NCBI GenBank assembly: GCA_934661005.1
Contig: CAKUIK010000001.1
Coordinates: 62,001-126,000, forward strand
DNA length: 64,000 bases
DNA from: an uncultured Slackia sp.
GTDB taxonomy: Bacteria > Actinomycetota > Coriobacteriia > Coriobacteriales > Eggerthellaceae
Direction: 5' to 3'
Both the position numbers and the translations under genes were made by a program. Positions 34,110 through 43,660 of this stretch are shown piece after piece (position 1 is the first letter of the stretch; every line of letters starts with the position of its first letter). The notes beneath the pieces are model-generated. The model made no database searches and was not told where the DNA came from. It saw only the letters and a program-made list of their open reading frames with translations.

Positions 34110-35798
34110 TTAGAACAGGCCAGTAATTTTGCCGGTCTCGTCAACGTCGATATTCTCGGCGGCAGGATGCTTCGGCAAGCCAGGCATCGTCATGATGTTG
34201 CCCGTGAGCGCGACCACGAAGCCAGCGCCGGCCGACACCTTCACCTCGCGCACAGTAATGCGGAAGCCACGCGGCGCACCCAACAGGGTTTGGTCGTCGC
34301 TGAAGCTGTACTGGGTCTTCGCCATGCAAACCGGGAACTCGCCAAAGCCCATGGACTCCAGGTGCTTGATCTGCTTCTTTGCCGCAGGCGTGAAGTCGAC
34401 GCCGTCGGCGCGGTAAACCTTCGTGGCAACTGCTTCGATTTTCTCGGCGATACCGCCCTCGTCGCCATAGGCGAACTCGAACGTCTCGGCGCTACGGCCC
34501 TCGGCGTCGCCGTTTTCGCACAAACGCACAACCTCGCGGGCAAGCTCTTCGCCGCCTTCGCCGCCCTTGGCCCACACTTCGGAAAGGGCCACGTTCACGC
34601 CGAGTTCCTTGCACTTGGCCTCGACCAGGTCGAGTTCCGCCTTCGTGTCGGTCGGGAACGCGTTAATGGCAACCACGCAGGGAAGCTTATAAACCTTGGT
34701 GATGTTCTCGACATGCTGCAGCAGGTTCGGAAGGCCCGCCTCGAGCGCCTCGAGATTCTCTTCATTCAGCTCGGCCTTCGGCACGCCGCCATGGTTCTTG
34801 AGCGCGCGAACGGTCGCAACGACCACAACCGCATCGGGCTTCAAATTCGCCAGACGGCACTTGATGTCGAGGAACTTTTCGGCGCCCAGATCGGCACCGA
34901 AACCGGCTTCCGTGATGGTGTAATCGCCCAGCGCCATAGCCATGCGCGTAGCAATGATGGAGTTGCAGCCGTGGGCGATGTTCGCGAAGGGGCCGCCGTG
35001 AATGAACGCCGGGGTGCCTTCGAGCGTTTGCACGAGATTCGGCTTCAGCGCGTCTTTCAGAAGCGCGCACATAGCGCCCTGGGCGTTCAGCTGGCCAGCG
35101 GTAATGGGCTCATCGGCGCGCGTGTAGCCAACGACGATACGGGCCAGACGCTCTTTGAGGTCGGTGATGCTCGTGGCCAGGCAGAAAATCGCCATGATCT
35201 CGGAGGCAACGGTAATGTCGAAGCCGTCTTCGCGGGGCACGCCCGAAGCTTTACCGCCCATGCCGCACACGATATGGCGCAGCTGGCGGTCGTTCATGTC
35301 GACCACGCGTTTCCAGGTAATGCGACGCACGTCGAAGCCGAGCGCGTTGCCCTGATGAATATGGTTGTCAACCATAGCTGCGAGCAGGTTATTCGCAGCG
35401 CCAATGGCATGGAAGTCGCCCGTGAAGTGCAGGTTGATGTCTTCCATAGGAACGACCTGGGCGTATCCACCGCCAGCAGCGCCACCCTTAATGCCAAACA
35501 CGGGGCCAAGCGACGGCTCACGCAGCGCGACCAGGGTATTTTTGCCAATGCGGCGCATGGCATCGGCCAAACCAACCGTAGTGGTCGTTTTGCCCTCACC
35601 CGCAGGCGTGGGGTTAATGGCGGTCACCAGCACAAGCTTGCCGGGGGTGTGGTCCTCGTCGGTAAGCAGGTTGTAGTCGACCTTCGCCTTATAGTTGCCG
35701 TATTGCTCGAGATATTTCTCGGGCACGCCGGCACGCTCGGCGATCACGGTGATTTTCTCGGGGGTTGCAGCTTGGGCAATTTCAATGTCAGTCAGCAC
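34110..35798 (-). CDS. fhs: Formate-tetrahydrofolate ligase
   Basis: 562 residues from a GTG at 35798 with AAAGGG 6 nt upstream, matching the normal length (~557). The P-loop-like [18 protein letters not shown] (~65-82), the formyl-phosphate region and [35 protein letters not shown] split over two conserved blocks identify FTHFS. It makes 10-formyl-THF from formate and ATP. With fchA and folD it gives the THF part of the methyl branch; no CO-dehydrogenase genes are in the window, so acetogenesis cannot be concluded. Confidence 0.97.
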   Translation of the reverse strand: MLTDIEIAQAATPEKITVIAERAGVPEKYLEQYGNYKAKVDYNLLTDEDHTPGKLVLVTAINPTPAGEGKTTTTVGLADAMRRIGKNTLVALREPSLGPVFGIKGGAAGGGYAQVVPMEDINLHFTGDFHAIGAANNLLAAMVDNHIHQGNALGFDVRRITWKRVVDMNDRQLRHIVCGMGGKASGVPREDGFDITVASEIMAIFCLATSITDLKERLARIVVGYTRADEPITAGQLNAQGAMCALLKDALKPNLVQTLEGTPAFIHGGPFANIAHGCNSIIATRMAMALGDYTITEAGFGADLGAEKFLDIKCRLANLKPDAVVVVATVRALKNHGGVPKAELNEENLEALEAGLPNLLQHVENITKVYKLPCVVAINAFPTDTKAELDLVEAKCKELGVNVALSEVWAKGGEGGEELAREVVRLCENGDAEGRSAETFEFAYGDEGGIAEKIEAVATKVYRADGVDFTPAAKKQIKHLESMGFGEFPVCMAKTQYSFSDDQTLLGAPRGFRITVREVKVSAGAGFVVALTGNIMTMPGLPKHPAAENIDVDETGKITGLF

Positions 35799-36308
35799 GT
35801 CGGGCCCTTTCTTCCTGCGGCTTTCTCTTATCGCAACGAAGCCCATTGTAACGACGGCCGCGCACGCCAAGCCCCGCGCCTCAAACTCGGTGCAGATTCG
35901 CAGGGAAACGGCACAAGGCCGCTGCGAGCGAGCCGAAAGCTCGGGCGAAAGGAACGAGCGGAAGCGCGAAGCCCAGGAGAAGTGCGACTTTCGCGCGACA
36001 CGAATGCCCCTGCTTTCGCCACGAAGTCACGCAACACATGCGCTCGAAGTATTTATCGTGCCGCACAAGGAGCCCAAGGCCGATGCGGCGCAGACGGCAA
36101 CAGGAATACGAAGTCGAACGCGCCGCGACGCACAGCCTTGACCGCCGCTATGCGAGCAACGAAATCAACTGTCGTGAAACGCCAATCTTACAGAGCGTCA
36201 ACCGAATGGTGAACGAGCATGTCAGGGCATGCGGCGTGCTATGATTCGAATAGCTGAACGGACGCGAGCGCGCCCACGAACAACCCCAGCACGAAAGGAG
36301 CGGCACCC
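35799..36308. other. 510-nt intergenic region upstream of the second two-component system
   Basis: No reading frame here looks like a protein. An extended -10 TGC-TATGAT lies at 36237-36245, a likely promoter for the response regulator. GCATG-N6-CATGC (36218-36233) is a short dyad just before it. The region 35880-36200 is purine-rich with scattered GCGAAAGC-type words but no clear hairpin or repeat; it may be decayed sequence. Confidence 0.4.
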
Positions 36309-36998
36309 ATGACCGAAGAAGCCGCCTCGATCCTCGTCGTCGACGACGAGCAGTCCATCACCGATTTCGTTTCCTATTCCCTGATGAAAGAGGGATTCAA
36401 GGTCGACGTCGCCAACAATGGCGAAGATGCACTCGAGCAGGCAGCGCGCAAGCGCTACGACCTGTTCGTGCTTGACATTATGCTGCCCGGCATGGACGGC
36501 TACGAGCTGTGCCGCCGCTTGCGCAGTCGCACCACGGCCCCCGTGCTCTTCCTTTCGGCGCGCGACACCGAGCTCGACAAAGTCGTCGGCCTCGAAATTG
36601 GCGGCGACGACTACCTGGCCAAGCCCTTCGGCGTGCGCGAGCTTATCGCACGCGTGCGCGCGCTGCTTCGTCGAGGCACCCTGGAAGCGCCCGACAACGG
36701 CGCGCTCGTGGCCGCGGGAATCACCCTCGACGAAGACCGTCACACCGCCGTTGGCCCCAATGGACCCATCGACCTTACCCCGCGCGAGTTCGAGCTGCTC
36801 GCCGCCCTTATGAAAGACGCCGGCAAGGTCGTAACGCGCGAAGACTTGCTGCGCGAGGCCTGGGGCTGGGAATACATCACCGAAACGAAGACGGTCGATA
36901 CCCACATCAAGCGCTTGCGCGACAAAATCTCGCAAGCCGGCTTCGATCCAAGCATCATCGAGACCGTGCGTGGCTACGGCTACCGTCTGAAGGCATAG
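36309..36998 (+). CDS. OmpR-family response regulator
   Basis: 229 residues; AAAGGAG lies 9 nt before the ATG. Receiver with ILVVDDEQ, phospho-Asp in LFVLDIMLPGMDGYE, Ser/Thr in LFLSARD and Lys in DDYLAKPFG. The winged helix has LTPREFELLAALMKDAGKVV and TVDTHIKRLRDKIS. It is followed 60 nt later by a cognate kinase. The layout resembles VicR/MtrA-like systems, but the signal is unknown. Confidence 0.93.
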   Translation: MTEEAASILVVDDEQSITDFVSYSLMKEGFKVDVANNGEDALEQAARKRYDLFVLDIMLPGMDGYELCRRLRSRTTAPVLFLSARDTELDKVVGLEIGGDDYLAKPFGVRELIARVRALLRRGTLEAPDNGALVAAGITLDEDRHTAVGPNGPIDLTPREFELLAALMKDAGKVVTREDLLREAWGWEYITETKTVDTHIKRLRDKISQAGFDPSIIETVRGYGYRLKA

Positions 36999-37058
36999 GC
37001 GCCGTTTCGCCATGTACGACACACCGCACACAGCATTGCCGACGAAAGGCGTTTCGTT

Positions 37059-38096
37059 ATGAGGCGCCTTCAATCGTTCTATGCCGTTTTGGCCACCATC
37101 TTCGCCGTAGCGGCCTCCATACTCACGTTCTTCGTGGTATGCATTTTCGGCATCCCCGACATTGGGCTTTTGATTTGGCTCCTGTTCGCAGGCGCAGCCT
37201 TTGCCTTCACGTTGAGCTTGGTCATTGGGCACTACCTGGCTGAACCCCTCACCGATTTGCACGTGCGCGCGCAAGCGATTCTTCACGGAGACACGCGCGT
37301 CGACATAAAACCCGAAGGCAAGCTCTATGAGGCTGACAAGCTCGCCGAAGATTTCGTCGCCCTGAGCGCGAAAACGAAAGCGCAGATGAGCGACCTTTCT
37401 GTGCAGGAAAACCGCCAAACGCGCTTCATTAGCGACGTGGCCCACGAGTTGCGCACGCCGCTCACGGCCATTCGCGGCAACGCCGAAACCCTTATGGACC
37501 CCGACATGCCGCCCGCGCTGCGCGAACGCTTCTGCCAAACCATCATCAACGAGTCGGAACGACTCACGCGCCTTTCGAACGATTTGCTCACCCTTCAGCA
37601 TATTGAAGAAGGCACCGATCAAATCATTATGAAGCGCGTGAATTTGCACGATGTGGCCGAACGCGTGGCCGATGCGATGAACCCGATTTTCGAGGAAAAC
37701 GGGGCCGAACTGAAAATCGAAGGCGAAGCGCCCGACGTGCTGGGCAACCCCGACCGTCTTCAGCAGGTTATTTACAATCTCGTCGCCAACGCGAGCCGTT
37801 TCGTGGGCAAAGGCGGGCATGTGACCATTCGACTCGCCGGCCTCGCGGACAAATCGATCATCAGCGTCGTCGACGACGGACCTGGTTTTGGCGATATCGA
37901 CCCAAAGCTTTTGTTCACGCGCTTCTATCGCGGCGATAACTCCCGCGCGCGCAATACAGGCGGCACAGGGCTGGGCCTTTCCATCGTGAAAGGAATCGTC
38001 GAAGGTCACGACGGCACCATCGAAGCGTTCAATGCAGCCGGCGGCGGAGCCTGCTTCGTCGTCTCGCTTCCCAGCGTCCACGAGCATATTCATTAG
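37059..38096 (+). CDS. Sensor histidine kinase
   Basis: 345 residues. Two adjacent membrane helices (about 8-30 and 36-58) leave almost no extracytoplasmic loop, so it probably senses within the membrane or through partners. A HAMP-like stretch, the phospho-His in FISDVAHELRTPLTAIRG, N box LVANASRFV, DDGPGF and RNTGGTGLGLSIV follow. It pairs with the upstream response regulator. Confidence 0.92.
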   Translation: MRRLQSFYAVLATIFAVAASILTFFVVCIFGIPDIGLLIWLLFAGAAFAFTLSLVIGHYLAEPLTDLHVRAQAILHGDTRVDIKPEGKLYEADKLAEDFVALSAKTKAQMSDLSVQENRQTRFISDVAHELRTPLTAIRGNAETLMDPDMPPALRERFCQTIINESERLTRLSNDLLTLQHIEEGTDQIIMKRVNLHDVAERVADAMNPIFEENGAELKIEGEAPDVLGNPDRLQQVIYNLVANASRFVGKGGHVTIRLAGLADKSIISVVDDGPGFGDIDPKLLFTRFYRGDNSRARNTGGTGLGLSIVKGIVEGHDGTIEAFNAAGGGACFVVSLPSVHEHIH

Positions 38097-38144
38097 CGCA
38101 ACCAAGCGTCGAAGAGCAGCGCAACCGCAGCCTCATAAACGAAC

Positions 38145-38178
38145 GTGGCCCCATCAGCGAAAAAGCCGATGGGGCCAC
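38145..38178 (+). terminator. Hairpin after the sensor kinase
   Basis: GTGGCCCCATC (38145-38155) pairs with GATGGGGCCAC (38168-38178), 12-nt A-rich loop. No T tract follows, so the termination role is tentative. Confidence 0.55.
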
Positions 38179-38188
38179 ATGTATATGC

Positions 38189-38338
38189 TTCGGAAGGCTC
38201 AGCATGCGTGCGCCCAAGACCGTCGGTGTTCACTTACGCTCTTTATCGCGAGTGAAACACCGCCAAGGCGGCGCATAGCGAGCGAAGCGAGCGGTAGCCG
38301 ACTGTGGTCTTGGGCGCACGCATGCCGAGCCTTCCGAA
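38189..38338 (-). repeat. Structured intergenic repeat, copy 2
   Basis: Outer arms 38189-38221 and 38306-38338 are 33-bp inverted repeats with one mismatch. Read on the minus strand the interior has GGCTACCGCTCGCTTCGC, then GCTATGCGCC, then a hairpin CGGTGTTTCACT/AGTGAACACCG. The interior matches copy 1 (32041-32184) at about 25 of the first 30 positions, while the outer arms are unrelated. It lies between convergent genes. Confidence 0.75.
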
Positions 38339-38363
38339 ACCAAAGACGATTGGATTCGCCCCT

Positions 38364-39116
38364 CTACACGCGCCTCCAGCGCGTCAAACGCCGTTCCGCC
38401 ATGTCGAACAACTCATACAGAATCACGCCGAGCAGCGCCATAGCGATAATGCCGGCAAACATTTTCGGATACGCGAGCAGCGCCCAGGCATTCACGATGA
38501 AATAGCCCAAACCCGTCGAGCCCGCGATGCCTTCGGCGAAAAACAGAATCGCGACCGCGGTGCCGCTCGAAATGCGCAACGCCGTGAACAGCTCGGGCAG
38601 CGTTGCGGGCACAATGGCGTGACGATAGATATCGAGCCTGCTCGCTCCGAGCGAACGCATAGACAAGATGCTCTGCTCAGGCACGCTTTTCGATGCATCG
38701 CGCACCGTTACGAGCACCTGGAAGAACACAGTGATCGCAATAAGCACGATCTTCGGCGCGTCCGCCAAACCCAGCAGCACGATGAGCACCGGCAGCAGCA
38801 CGACTTTCGGCAGCGGATAGAGGAAGTACAGAATAGGCGCGAATACCGCATCGGCACGCGGCGAGCGGCCACACGCAAGACCCAGCGGAATAGCGAGCAC
38901 CGTACCAATGAGCATGGCGATAACCACGCGATAGAGGCTCACGAGAAACGCCGGCCACAATTCCCCGAAGTATTGCACCACCATGGGAAAAGCGTCGAAG
39001 GGGCCCGGCAGCACCGGGTTATGCACGGCCATAGCGGTCAGCTGCCAGCCAGCAAGAATGAACACAATGGCAAATGCGTAGCCCGCAATGCGACCCACGA
39101 CGGGATGCTTACGCAT
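38364..39116 (-). CDS. ABC transporter permease, SsuC/TauC type
   Basis: 250 residues, about six helices. The conserved EAA-like loop is DASKSVPEQSILSMRSLGASRLDIYRHAIVPATLPELFTALRI (in two blocks near 125-165), typical of nitrate/sulfonate/taurine and pyrimidine-precursor importers. Its start overlaps the ATPase stop by 8 nt. No binding-protein gene is adjacent, so the substrate stays open. Confidence 0.85.
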   Translation of the reverse strand: MRKHPVVGRIAGYAFAIVFILAGWQLTAMAVHNPVLPGPFDAFPMVVQYFGELWPAFLVSLYRVVIAMLIGTVLAIPLGLACGRSPRADAVFAPILYFLYPLPKVVLLPVLIVLLGLADAPKIVLIAITVFFQVLVTVRDASKSVPEQSILSMRSLGASRLDIYRHAIVPATLPELFTALRISSGTAVAILFFAEGIAGSTGLGYFIVNAWALLAYPKMFAGIIAMALLGVILYELFDMAERRLTRWRRV

Positions 39117-39891
39117 GGGCTACCTCCTCTTTCGCGGCAATGCCGCGCAGCATTTCACGCAACGCTCGGCAGCGCTCGAAGAACATATCGGCATCGCGCC
39201 AGCTCTCCTGCTGCATCTCGGAATTTTCCAACACATGCACCACGCGGCCTGGGCGCGGCGACATAACCACGATGCGCTGGCCCAAATACACGGCCTCTTC
39301 GATGGAATGTGTCACGAGCACCTGCGCATAGCCCTGCTCGCGCCAGCATCGCTTCAGCATATCCTGCATTTCCTCACGCAAAAGCGCGTCGAGCGCCGAA
39401 AGCGGTTCGTCCATCAGCAGCAAATCGGCTTCGCACGTAAGAGCACGGGCCATAGCCAAGCGCTGGCGCATGCCGCCCGAAAGCTCTGCGGGAAACGCAT
39501 CGGCGAAATCGGCCAAGCCCACCTGCTCGAGTGCTCGCGCAACCCGCTCGGCCCGCTCGCGCTTCGGCATTTTGCGAATCTGCAAACCGAGGCCTGCGTT
39601 TTCCGCAACGGTTTTCCAAGGAAGAAGGCCGAAATCTTGCAGAATGAGCGCCGTATTCAAACGCGGCCCCGCAACGCGCTCGCCATCGACGAACGCGGCA
39701 CCCTGCGTAGGCATGCGCAAGCCCGCCGCAATAAGCAGGCTCGTCGATTTTCCGCAGCCAGAAGGCCCCAGAATCGCCACGGCCTCACCTGGGGCCACGT
39801 CAATATCCATATTCTGAAGGGCACACGTTCCGCCGCGCGCACCTTCATACACCTGCGAAATCCCCTGCAGGCGAAGCTTCGGCTCCCCCAT
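39109..39891 (-). CDS. ABC transporter ATP-binding protein, SsuB/TauB type
   Basis: 260 residues. Walker [18 protein letters not shown]-loop LQDFGLLPWKTVAEN (typical of SsuB/TauB), signature LSGGMRQRLAMARAL, Walker B LLLMDEPLSALD, and the H-loop VTHSIEEAVYLG are all intact. It begins 9 nt after the MATE gene and overlaps the permease gene. Confidence 0.9.
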   Translation of the reverse strand: MGEPKLRLQGISQVYEGARGGTCALQNMDIDVAPGEAVAILGPSGCGKSTSLLIAAGLRMPTQGAAFVDGERVAGPRLNTALILQDFGLLPWKTVAENAGLGLQIRKMPKRERAERVARALEQVGLADFADAFPAELSGGMRQRLAMARALTCEADLLLMDEPLSALDALLREEMQDMLKRCWREQGYAQVLVTHSIEEAVYLGQRIVVMSPRPGRVVHVLENSEMQQESWRDADMFFERCRALREMLRGIAAKEEVAHA

Positions 39892-39900
39892 GAATATCCC

Positions 39901-41421
39901 CTATTCCTGCACCTGGGCGATTTGCTGGTCTGTGCCAGGCTGTGCCGCCGACTTCGATTCGGCGATGCGCTTGTTCAAACGATGCAGCTCAACGAGCACG
40001 AACGCGCCCACGGTGAAAATCGCCAAGAAGTCGGAGCACGGCACGGCCATATATACCGCGTCGAGGCCATCGAACATCGGAAGAATGCTCGGCAGCGTCT
40101 CGGGCAGAATGAGCGTGAGCGGCACGAGGAACAGAATCTGGCGAGTCATGGACAAAACAATGCTCTTCGTGGGCTGGCCTGTAGCCTGGAAGTAATTCGA
40201 GCCCACAATCTGGAAGCCGATGATAGGCAAGAAAATGAGGTTTACGCGAAGCGCGAACGCCGACAGGTCAACAAGCGCCGCGTCGGTAATGCCGAAGAAG
40301 CCAATGATTTGAGCGGCAAATACCATGATGAGCACCCACAGCACCGTGCCGATAATCGTAGCGCCCAGCATGCCTACGGCCAGCGTTTTCTTCACGCGAT
40401 GCCACAGCTTCGCACCGTAGTTGAAGCCCAAAAGCGGCTGAACCGCGATAGACATGCCGATGAGCGGCAGAATGGTGAACATCGCAACACGACCGACCAC
40501 GCCAACGGCGGCAAGCGCATTGTCGGCGCCAATGGGGCTCATCGCGCCGTATTTCACGAGGGCGTAGTTCGTAACGACCTGCGACACGGCGGCGCCAATC
40601 TGCAGCACGAACGAGGCCGTGCCCAGCGCGAGAATCTTGCGCACAAGCGCGCCGCTCAACGCGAGGTGCTTGCCACGCAAACGCAGCGGCACGCCAGGGG
40701 TCTTCGTGAAGTACCACACCACCGTAATGCAGCTGATGCACTGGCCGCACACGGTAGCCCATGCGCTGCCGGCCACGCCCAAGCCCATGCCCATAACGAA
40801 AATCGCGTTGAAAATGGTGCAGCCCACCGCGCCAATGAGCATGGTGAGAAACGCCCTGTTCGGAGCGCCGCACGTACGAATGAAGTTATTGATGCCCATG
40901 CCGACGATTTGGAATACGCAGCCCAGGCTGATGATTTGGATGAACTCGCGAGCATACGGGCGCACCGAATCGGTGGCCGAGGAGAGCGAGAGCAGCGGCT
41001 CGATGCATGCGGGAATATGAGCGAGCACCGCAAGCAGAATGGACACCAGCACGCCAAGCGTGAACGTATTGCCCAAAACATGTTCGGCCTCGCCGTGCTT
41101 GCCCTCACCCAAGCGCAGCGCGCACAAAGCATTGCCGCCCGCGCCGATGAGCATGGAGATCGCCATGAAAACCGTCATGATCGGCGTCGCCACGCTTACG
41201 GCCGAAAGGCCGATTTCGCCAGCGCCGTGACCAAGGAACACCGAGTCAATAATATTGTACGCGCCGTTCACGAGCATGCCCAGAATCGCGGGCACCGCAA
41301 ATTCCACCACCAGGGCCGGAATATTGCCCGACCCCATGCGCGTAACGCGCTCGCTTTCCTTCTTGTCGCCCATTTGAGGCTTTTCCTCGCGCGCCTCGCT
41401 CATCGCTTTATTTTCAGTCAT
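39901..41421 (-). CDS. MATE-family efflux transporter
   Basis: 506 residues, about 12 helices in two MatE repeats. NIPALVVEFAVPAILGMLVNGAYNIIDSVFLGHGAGE is the family's helix-1 region (given here as a position, residues ~35-70), and IGADNALAAVGVVGRVAMF begins the second half. It is an Na+ or H+ antiporter for cationic compounds or a related lipid-like cargo. It sits between birA and the ABC genes with gaps of 35 and 9 nt, so co-transcription is likely. Confidence 0.88.
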   Translation of the reverse strand: MTENKAMSEAREEKPQMGDKKESERVTRMGSGNIPALVVEFAVPAILGMLVNGAYNIIDSVFLGHGAGEIGLSAVSVATPIMTVFMAISMLIGAGGNALCALRLGEGKHGEAEHVLGNTFTLGVLVSILLAVLAHIPACIEPLLSLSSATDSVRPYAREFIQIISLGCVFQIVGMGINNFIRTCGAPNRAFLTMLIGAVGCTIFNAIFVMGMGLGVAGSAWATVCGQCISCITVVWYFTKTPGVPLRLRGKHLALSGALVRKILALGTASFVLQIGAAVSQVVTNYALVKYGAMSPIGADNALAAVGVVGRVAMFTILPLIGMSIAVQPLLGFNYGAKLWHRVKKTLAVGMLGATIIGTVLWVLIMVFAAQIIGFFGITDAALVDLSAFALRVNLIFLPIIGFQIVGSNYFQATGQPTKSIVLSMTRQILFLVPLTLILPETLPSILPMFDGLDAVYMAVPCSDFLAIFTVGAFVLVELHRLNKRIAESKSAAQPGTDQQIAQVQE

Positions 41422-41456
41422 ACACGCCCTTCTTGCGATTCTTTATTCGTAGTTTC

Positions 41457-42059
41457 TTAGATATGTTCGCACTCAATAGCAGAAAGTTCCAGGTCAATGG
41501 CGCCGAGCAAGCCTTGCATCACAGTGTCAAGGTATTGCACGCGCAAAAGGGGATTCGAGAGCGCATTTGCGAACGGCAAGGAACGCGACTCCGCCGTGCC
41601 CAAATCGCACAAATACGCGGCAACGTTGCGGCCGTCAGTCACGATAGGCTCCTTCGGGTGGAATACGTTCACGCCAACGCCGAGCACCACTTTGCCGTCT
41701 TTCGCATCAAGCGACATGCCGCACAGCTTGCCCGCCTCGCACATCACGTCGTTGGCGGGTTTAACCCATACCTCATTTTCGGTCACGCCCGCGATGCTGC
41801 GCACGATGCGCGCCACGGCCTCGGCAAGGCGGGGGCTCATCGAGGGAAATTCCCCTTCGGGAATGCGGGGCTCAAGCAGCACCGAGAAATACAGCCCCCC
41901 TTCAGGACTTACCCACGGACGCGTTTTCCACTGGCCGCGCCCCGATTCCTGGCGCAGCGCGCGAACGACAACGCCCGGGTTCGCGCCGTGGTTGGCAAGC
42001 TCCCACACGTCATCGTTGGTCGAGCCGGTCACGTCTTTATAGATAATATCGAAGTTCAT
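41457..42059 (-). CDS. birA: Biotin-[acetyl-CoA-carboxylase] ligase, no repressor domain
   Basis: 200 residues from the ATG at 42059 (AAGGA 5 nt upstream). The BPL/LplA fold is recognisable: STNDDVWELANHG, RQESGRGQWKTRPWVSPEGG, the WPND-equivalent VKPANDV, and GKLCGM for the 'K-L-x-G' lysine. The normal GRGRRGR loop reads GRGQWKT and the WPND motif KPAND, so it is a divergent member. The N-terminal HTH of E. coli BirA is missing (class I ligase). It biotinylates carboxylase carriers; another BPL-fold activity cannot be excluded. Confidence 0.78.
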   Translation of the reverse strand: MNFDIIYKDVTGSTNDDVWELANHGANPGVVVRALRQESGRGQWKTRPWVSPEGGLYFSVLLEPRIPEGEFPSMSPRLAEAVARIVRSIAGVTENEVWVKPANDVMCEAGKLCGMSLDAKDGKVVLGVGVNVFHPKEPIVTDGRNVAAYLCDLGTAESRSLPFANALSNPLLRVQYLDTVMQGLLGAIDLELSAIECEHI

Positions 42060-42157
42060 GGAGTTCCTTACATTTTCGAACGCGCCACGCACTCCCCTTC
42101 AAGAGAGGCAAATCGCACGTCATGCGACAAAAAGAGTCTTAGAAGCGTATCAGGCGA

Positions 42158-42183
42158 ACATGGGATTCGCGTGAATCCCATGT
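42158..42183 (-). terminator. Hairpin between folP-folK and birA
   Basis: ACATGGGATTC and its exact complement enclose GCGT: an 11-bp perfect stem 58 nt after the folP-folK stop on the minus strand. No T tract follows. Confidence 0.5.
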
Positions 42184-42240
42184 CGAAGAATTATCGTGAG
42201 GGAAATGCCGATGAATACGCGCCGCGTTCGAGTCGCGCGC

Positions 42241-43548
42241 TTATAGCTTGGTCGCTTTTCCGTATATCGCGCCTTCGGCGACAACGGGCGTGCCGTCGGC
42301 CAGCACATGATGCGGCAAAAGCTCGAGCAGCGGCTTCACGACGAAATCGCGCTCGCACACACGCGGATGCGGAAGCGTGAGTTCATCGGTTTGGCCCACG
42401 TACATTTGGTAATCGACGATGTCCAAATCGAGCGTGCGCGGACCATTCTCAATTTCGCGCGTACGGCCCAAGCTGTTTTCAATCGCATGCAAATACCTCA
42501 GAAGCTCTTTCGGCGGAACGCCCGTGCGAACGAGCACCACGGCATTCACGAACGTGTCCTGGTCCTCATAGTACGCAGGCTCGCTTTCGTAGTAGCTCGA
42601 AATATCGATGATCTGCGTGTCGGGAATGGAGCACAGACCCGTAATCGCCTGCTGCAGATTGGCGATTTTACCTTCGGTTTCCTCGCCAGGGTTGGCCACG
42701 AGCGCCACATTGGAGCCCAGGCCCAAAAGCACGTAAGGGCGCAGGTTTTCGAGCGCCTTCATGGTTTCGGGAACGTTATGAGCGCGCACTATCGAAGCGC
42801 CCAGCTCGCAGGCCATAAGGGCCTCTTGCGCCGACGCCTCGTCGCGCTGGGCAGGGTCGCTTATGCCATATGCGGAGCCGATGTAGCTCTTGCGAGAAAC
42901 GGCGACCATCGTGGGGTATCCCAGGCGATTGAACTCGTGGAAGTTGCGCATGAGCTCCATGGTTTGGCTTGCGGTTTTGCCGAAGCCCGGGCCGGGGTCG
43001 ACACAAATGCGTTCGCGCGCCACGCCGGCCGCCTCAAGCATGGCGGCCTGGGCACCCAAATATTCTTTAACCTCGGCAACGACGTCGTTGTACTGCGGGT
43101 TTTCCTGCATAGTGGCAGGCTCGCCGAGCATATGCATAACAACCAGGCCCGCGTCGCAGTTCTTGGCAACCTCGACCATGGCGGGATCGCGGAAGCCCGT
43201 TACGTCGTTAATGATTGCCGCACCGGCCTCAACGCACGCGCGAGCCACTTCGGCGTGGCGCGTATCGATGCTCACGCACAGCCCCAAATCGGCCAGCTGG
43301 CGCACCACATCGAGCACACGCGAAAGCTCCTCTTCGACAGAGACTTCCGCCGAACCCGGGCGCGTTGACTCGCCACCCACATCGATAATCTGGGCGCCAT
43401 CTTCGACCATCTGGCGGGCATACGCCACCGCTTCAGCAAAACCGTTATGCTGGCCGCCGTCAGAGAACGAATCAGGCGTCACATTCAGGATGCCCATAAC
43501 GACGGGGCGCGTGGAATCGAATTCGAACTTCGCGCATTTCCACATCAT
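42241..43548 (-). CDS. folP-folK: Bifunctional dihydropteroate synthase / HPPK (FolP-FolK fusion)
   Basis: 435 residues from ATGATG at 43548. Residues ~1-270 are FolP: GILNVTPDSFSDGG, GGESTRPG, SIDTRHAEVA, INDVTGF and DPGPGFGKT are all present. After a short join (ENLRPYVLLGLGSNV, with the HPPK start 'GLGSN') residues ~275-435 are FolK, with TFVNAVVLV, ENGPRTLDLDIV (metal Asp pair) and LPHPRVCERDFV. The fusion couples pyrophosphorylation of hydroxymethylpterin to condensation with p-aminobenzoate. It follows ftsH after a terminator. Confidence 0.93.
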   Translation of the reverse strand: MMWKCAKFEFDSTRPVVMGILNVTPDSFSDGGQHNGFAEAVAYARQMVEDGAQIIDVGGESTRPGSAEVSVEEELSRVLDVVRQLADLGLCVSIDTRHAEVARACVEAGAAIINDVTGFRDPAMVEVAKNCDAGLVVMHMLGEPATMQENPQYNDVVAEVKEYLGAQAAMLEAAGVARERICVDPGPGFGKTASQTMELMRNFHEFNRLGYPTMVAVSRKSYIGSAYGISDPAQRDEASAQEALMACELGASIVRAHNVPETMKALENLRPYVLLGLGSNVALVANPGEETEGKIANLQQAITGLCSIPDTQIIDISSYYESEPAYYEDQDTFVNAVVLVRTGVPPKELLRYLHAIENSLGRTREIENGPRTLDLDIVDYQMYVGQTDELTLPHPRVCERDFVVKPLLELLPHHVLADGTPVVAEGAIYGKATKL

Positions 43549-43577
43549 GCTCGGTTTCTTCCTTTCTTCTATACGCA

Positions 43578-43613
43578 CAAACGCGTCCCCTCGCCCGAAA
43601 GCGAGGGGACGCG
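43578..43613 (-). terminator. Terminator after ftsH
   Basis: CGCGTCCCCTCGC (43582-43594) and its complement (43601-43613) form a 13-bp stem; minus strand continues TTTGT. Confidence 0.75.
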
Positions 43614-43660
43614 CCCCTTGGTTGTGTACTATGCCGCCACTTTCCCCTTGCGGCCCAAGC

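Noticed and set aside
35828..36037. Possible small protein upstream of fhs
   Set aside because: Arg/Ser-rich translation of noncoding sequence, with no ribosome-binding site and no domain.
34107..36212. Very long plus-strand open frame (~700 codons) opposite fhs
   Set aside because: It is antisense to a well-conserved fhs gene and its translation has no recognisable domain; GC-biased third positions produce such frames.
39088..41460. ~790-codon open frame opposite the MATE and ABC genes
   Set aside because: It spans several clearly coding genes on the other strand and resembles no family.
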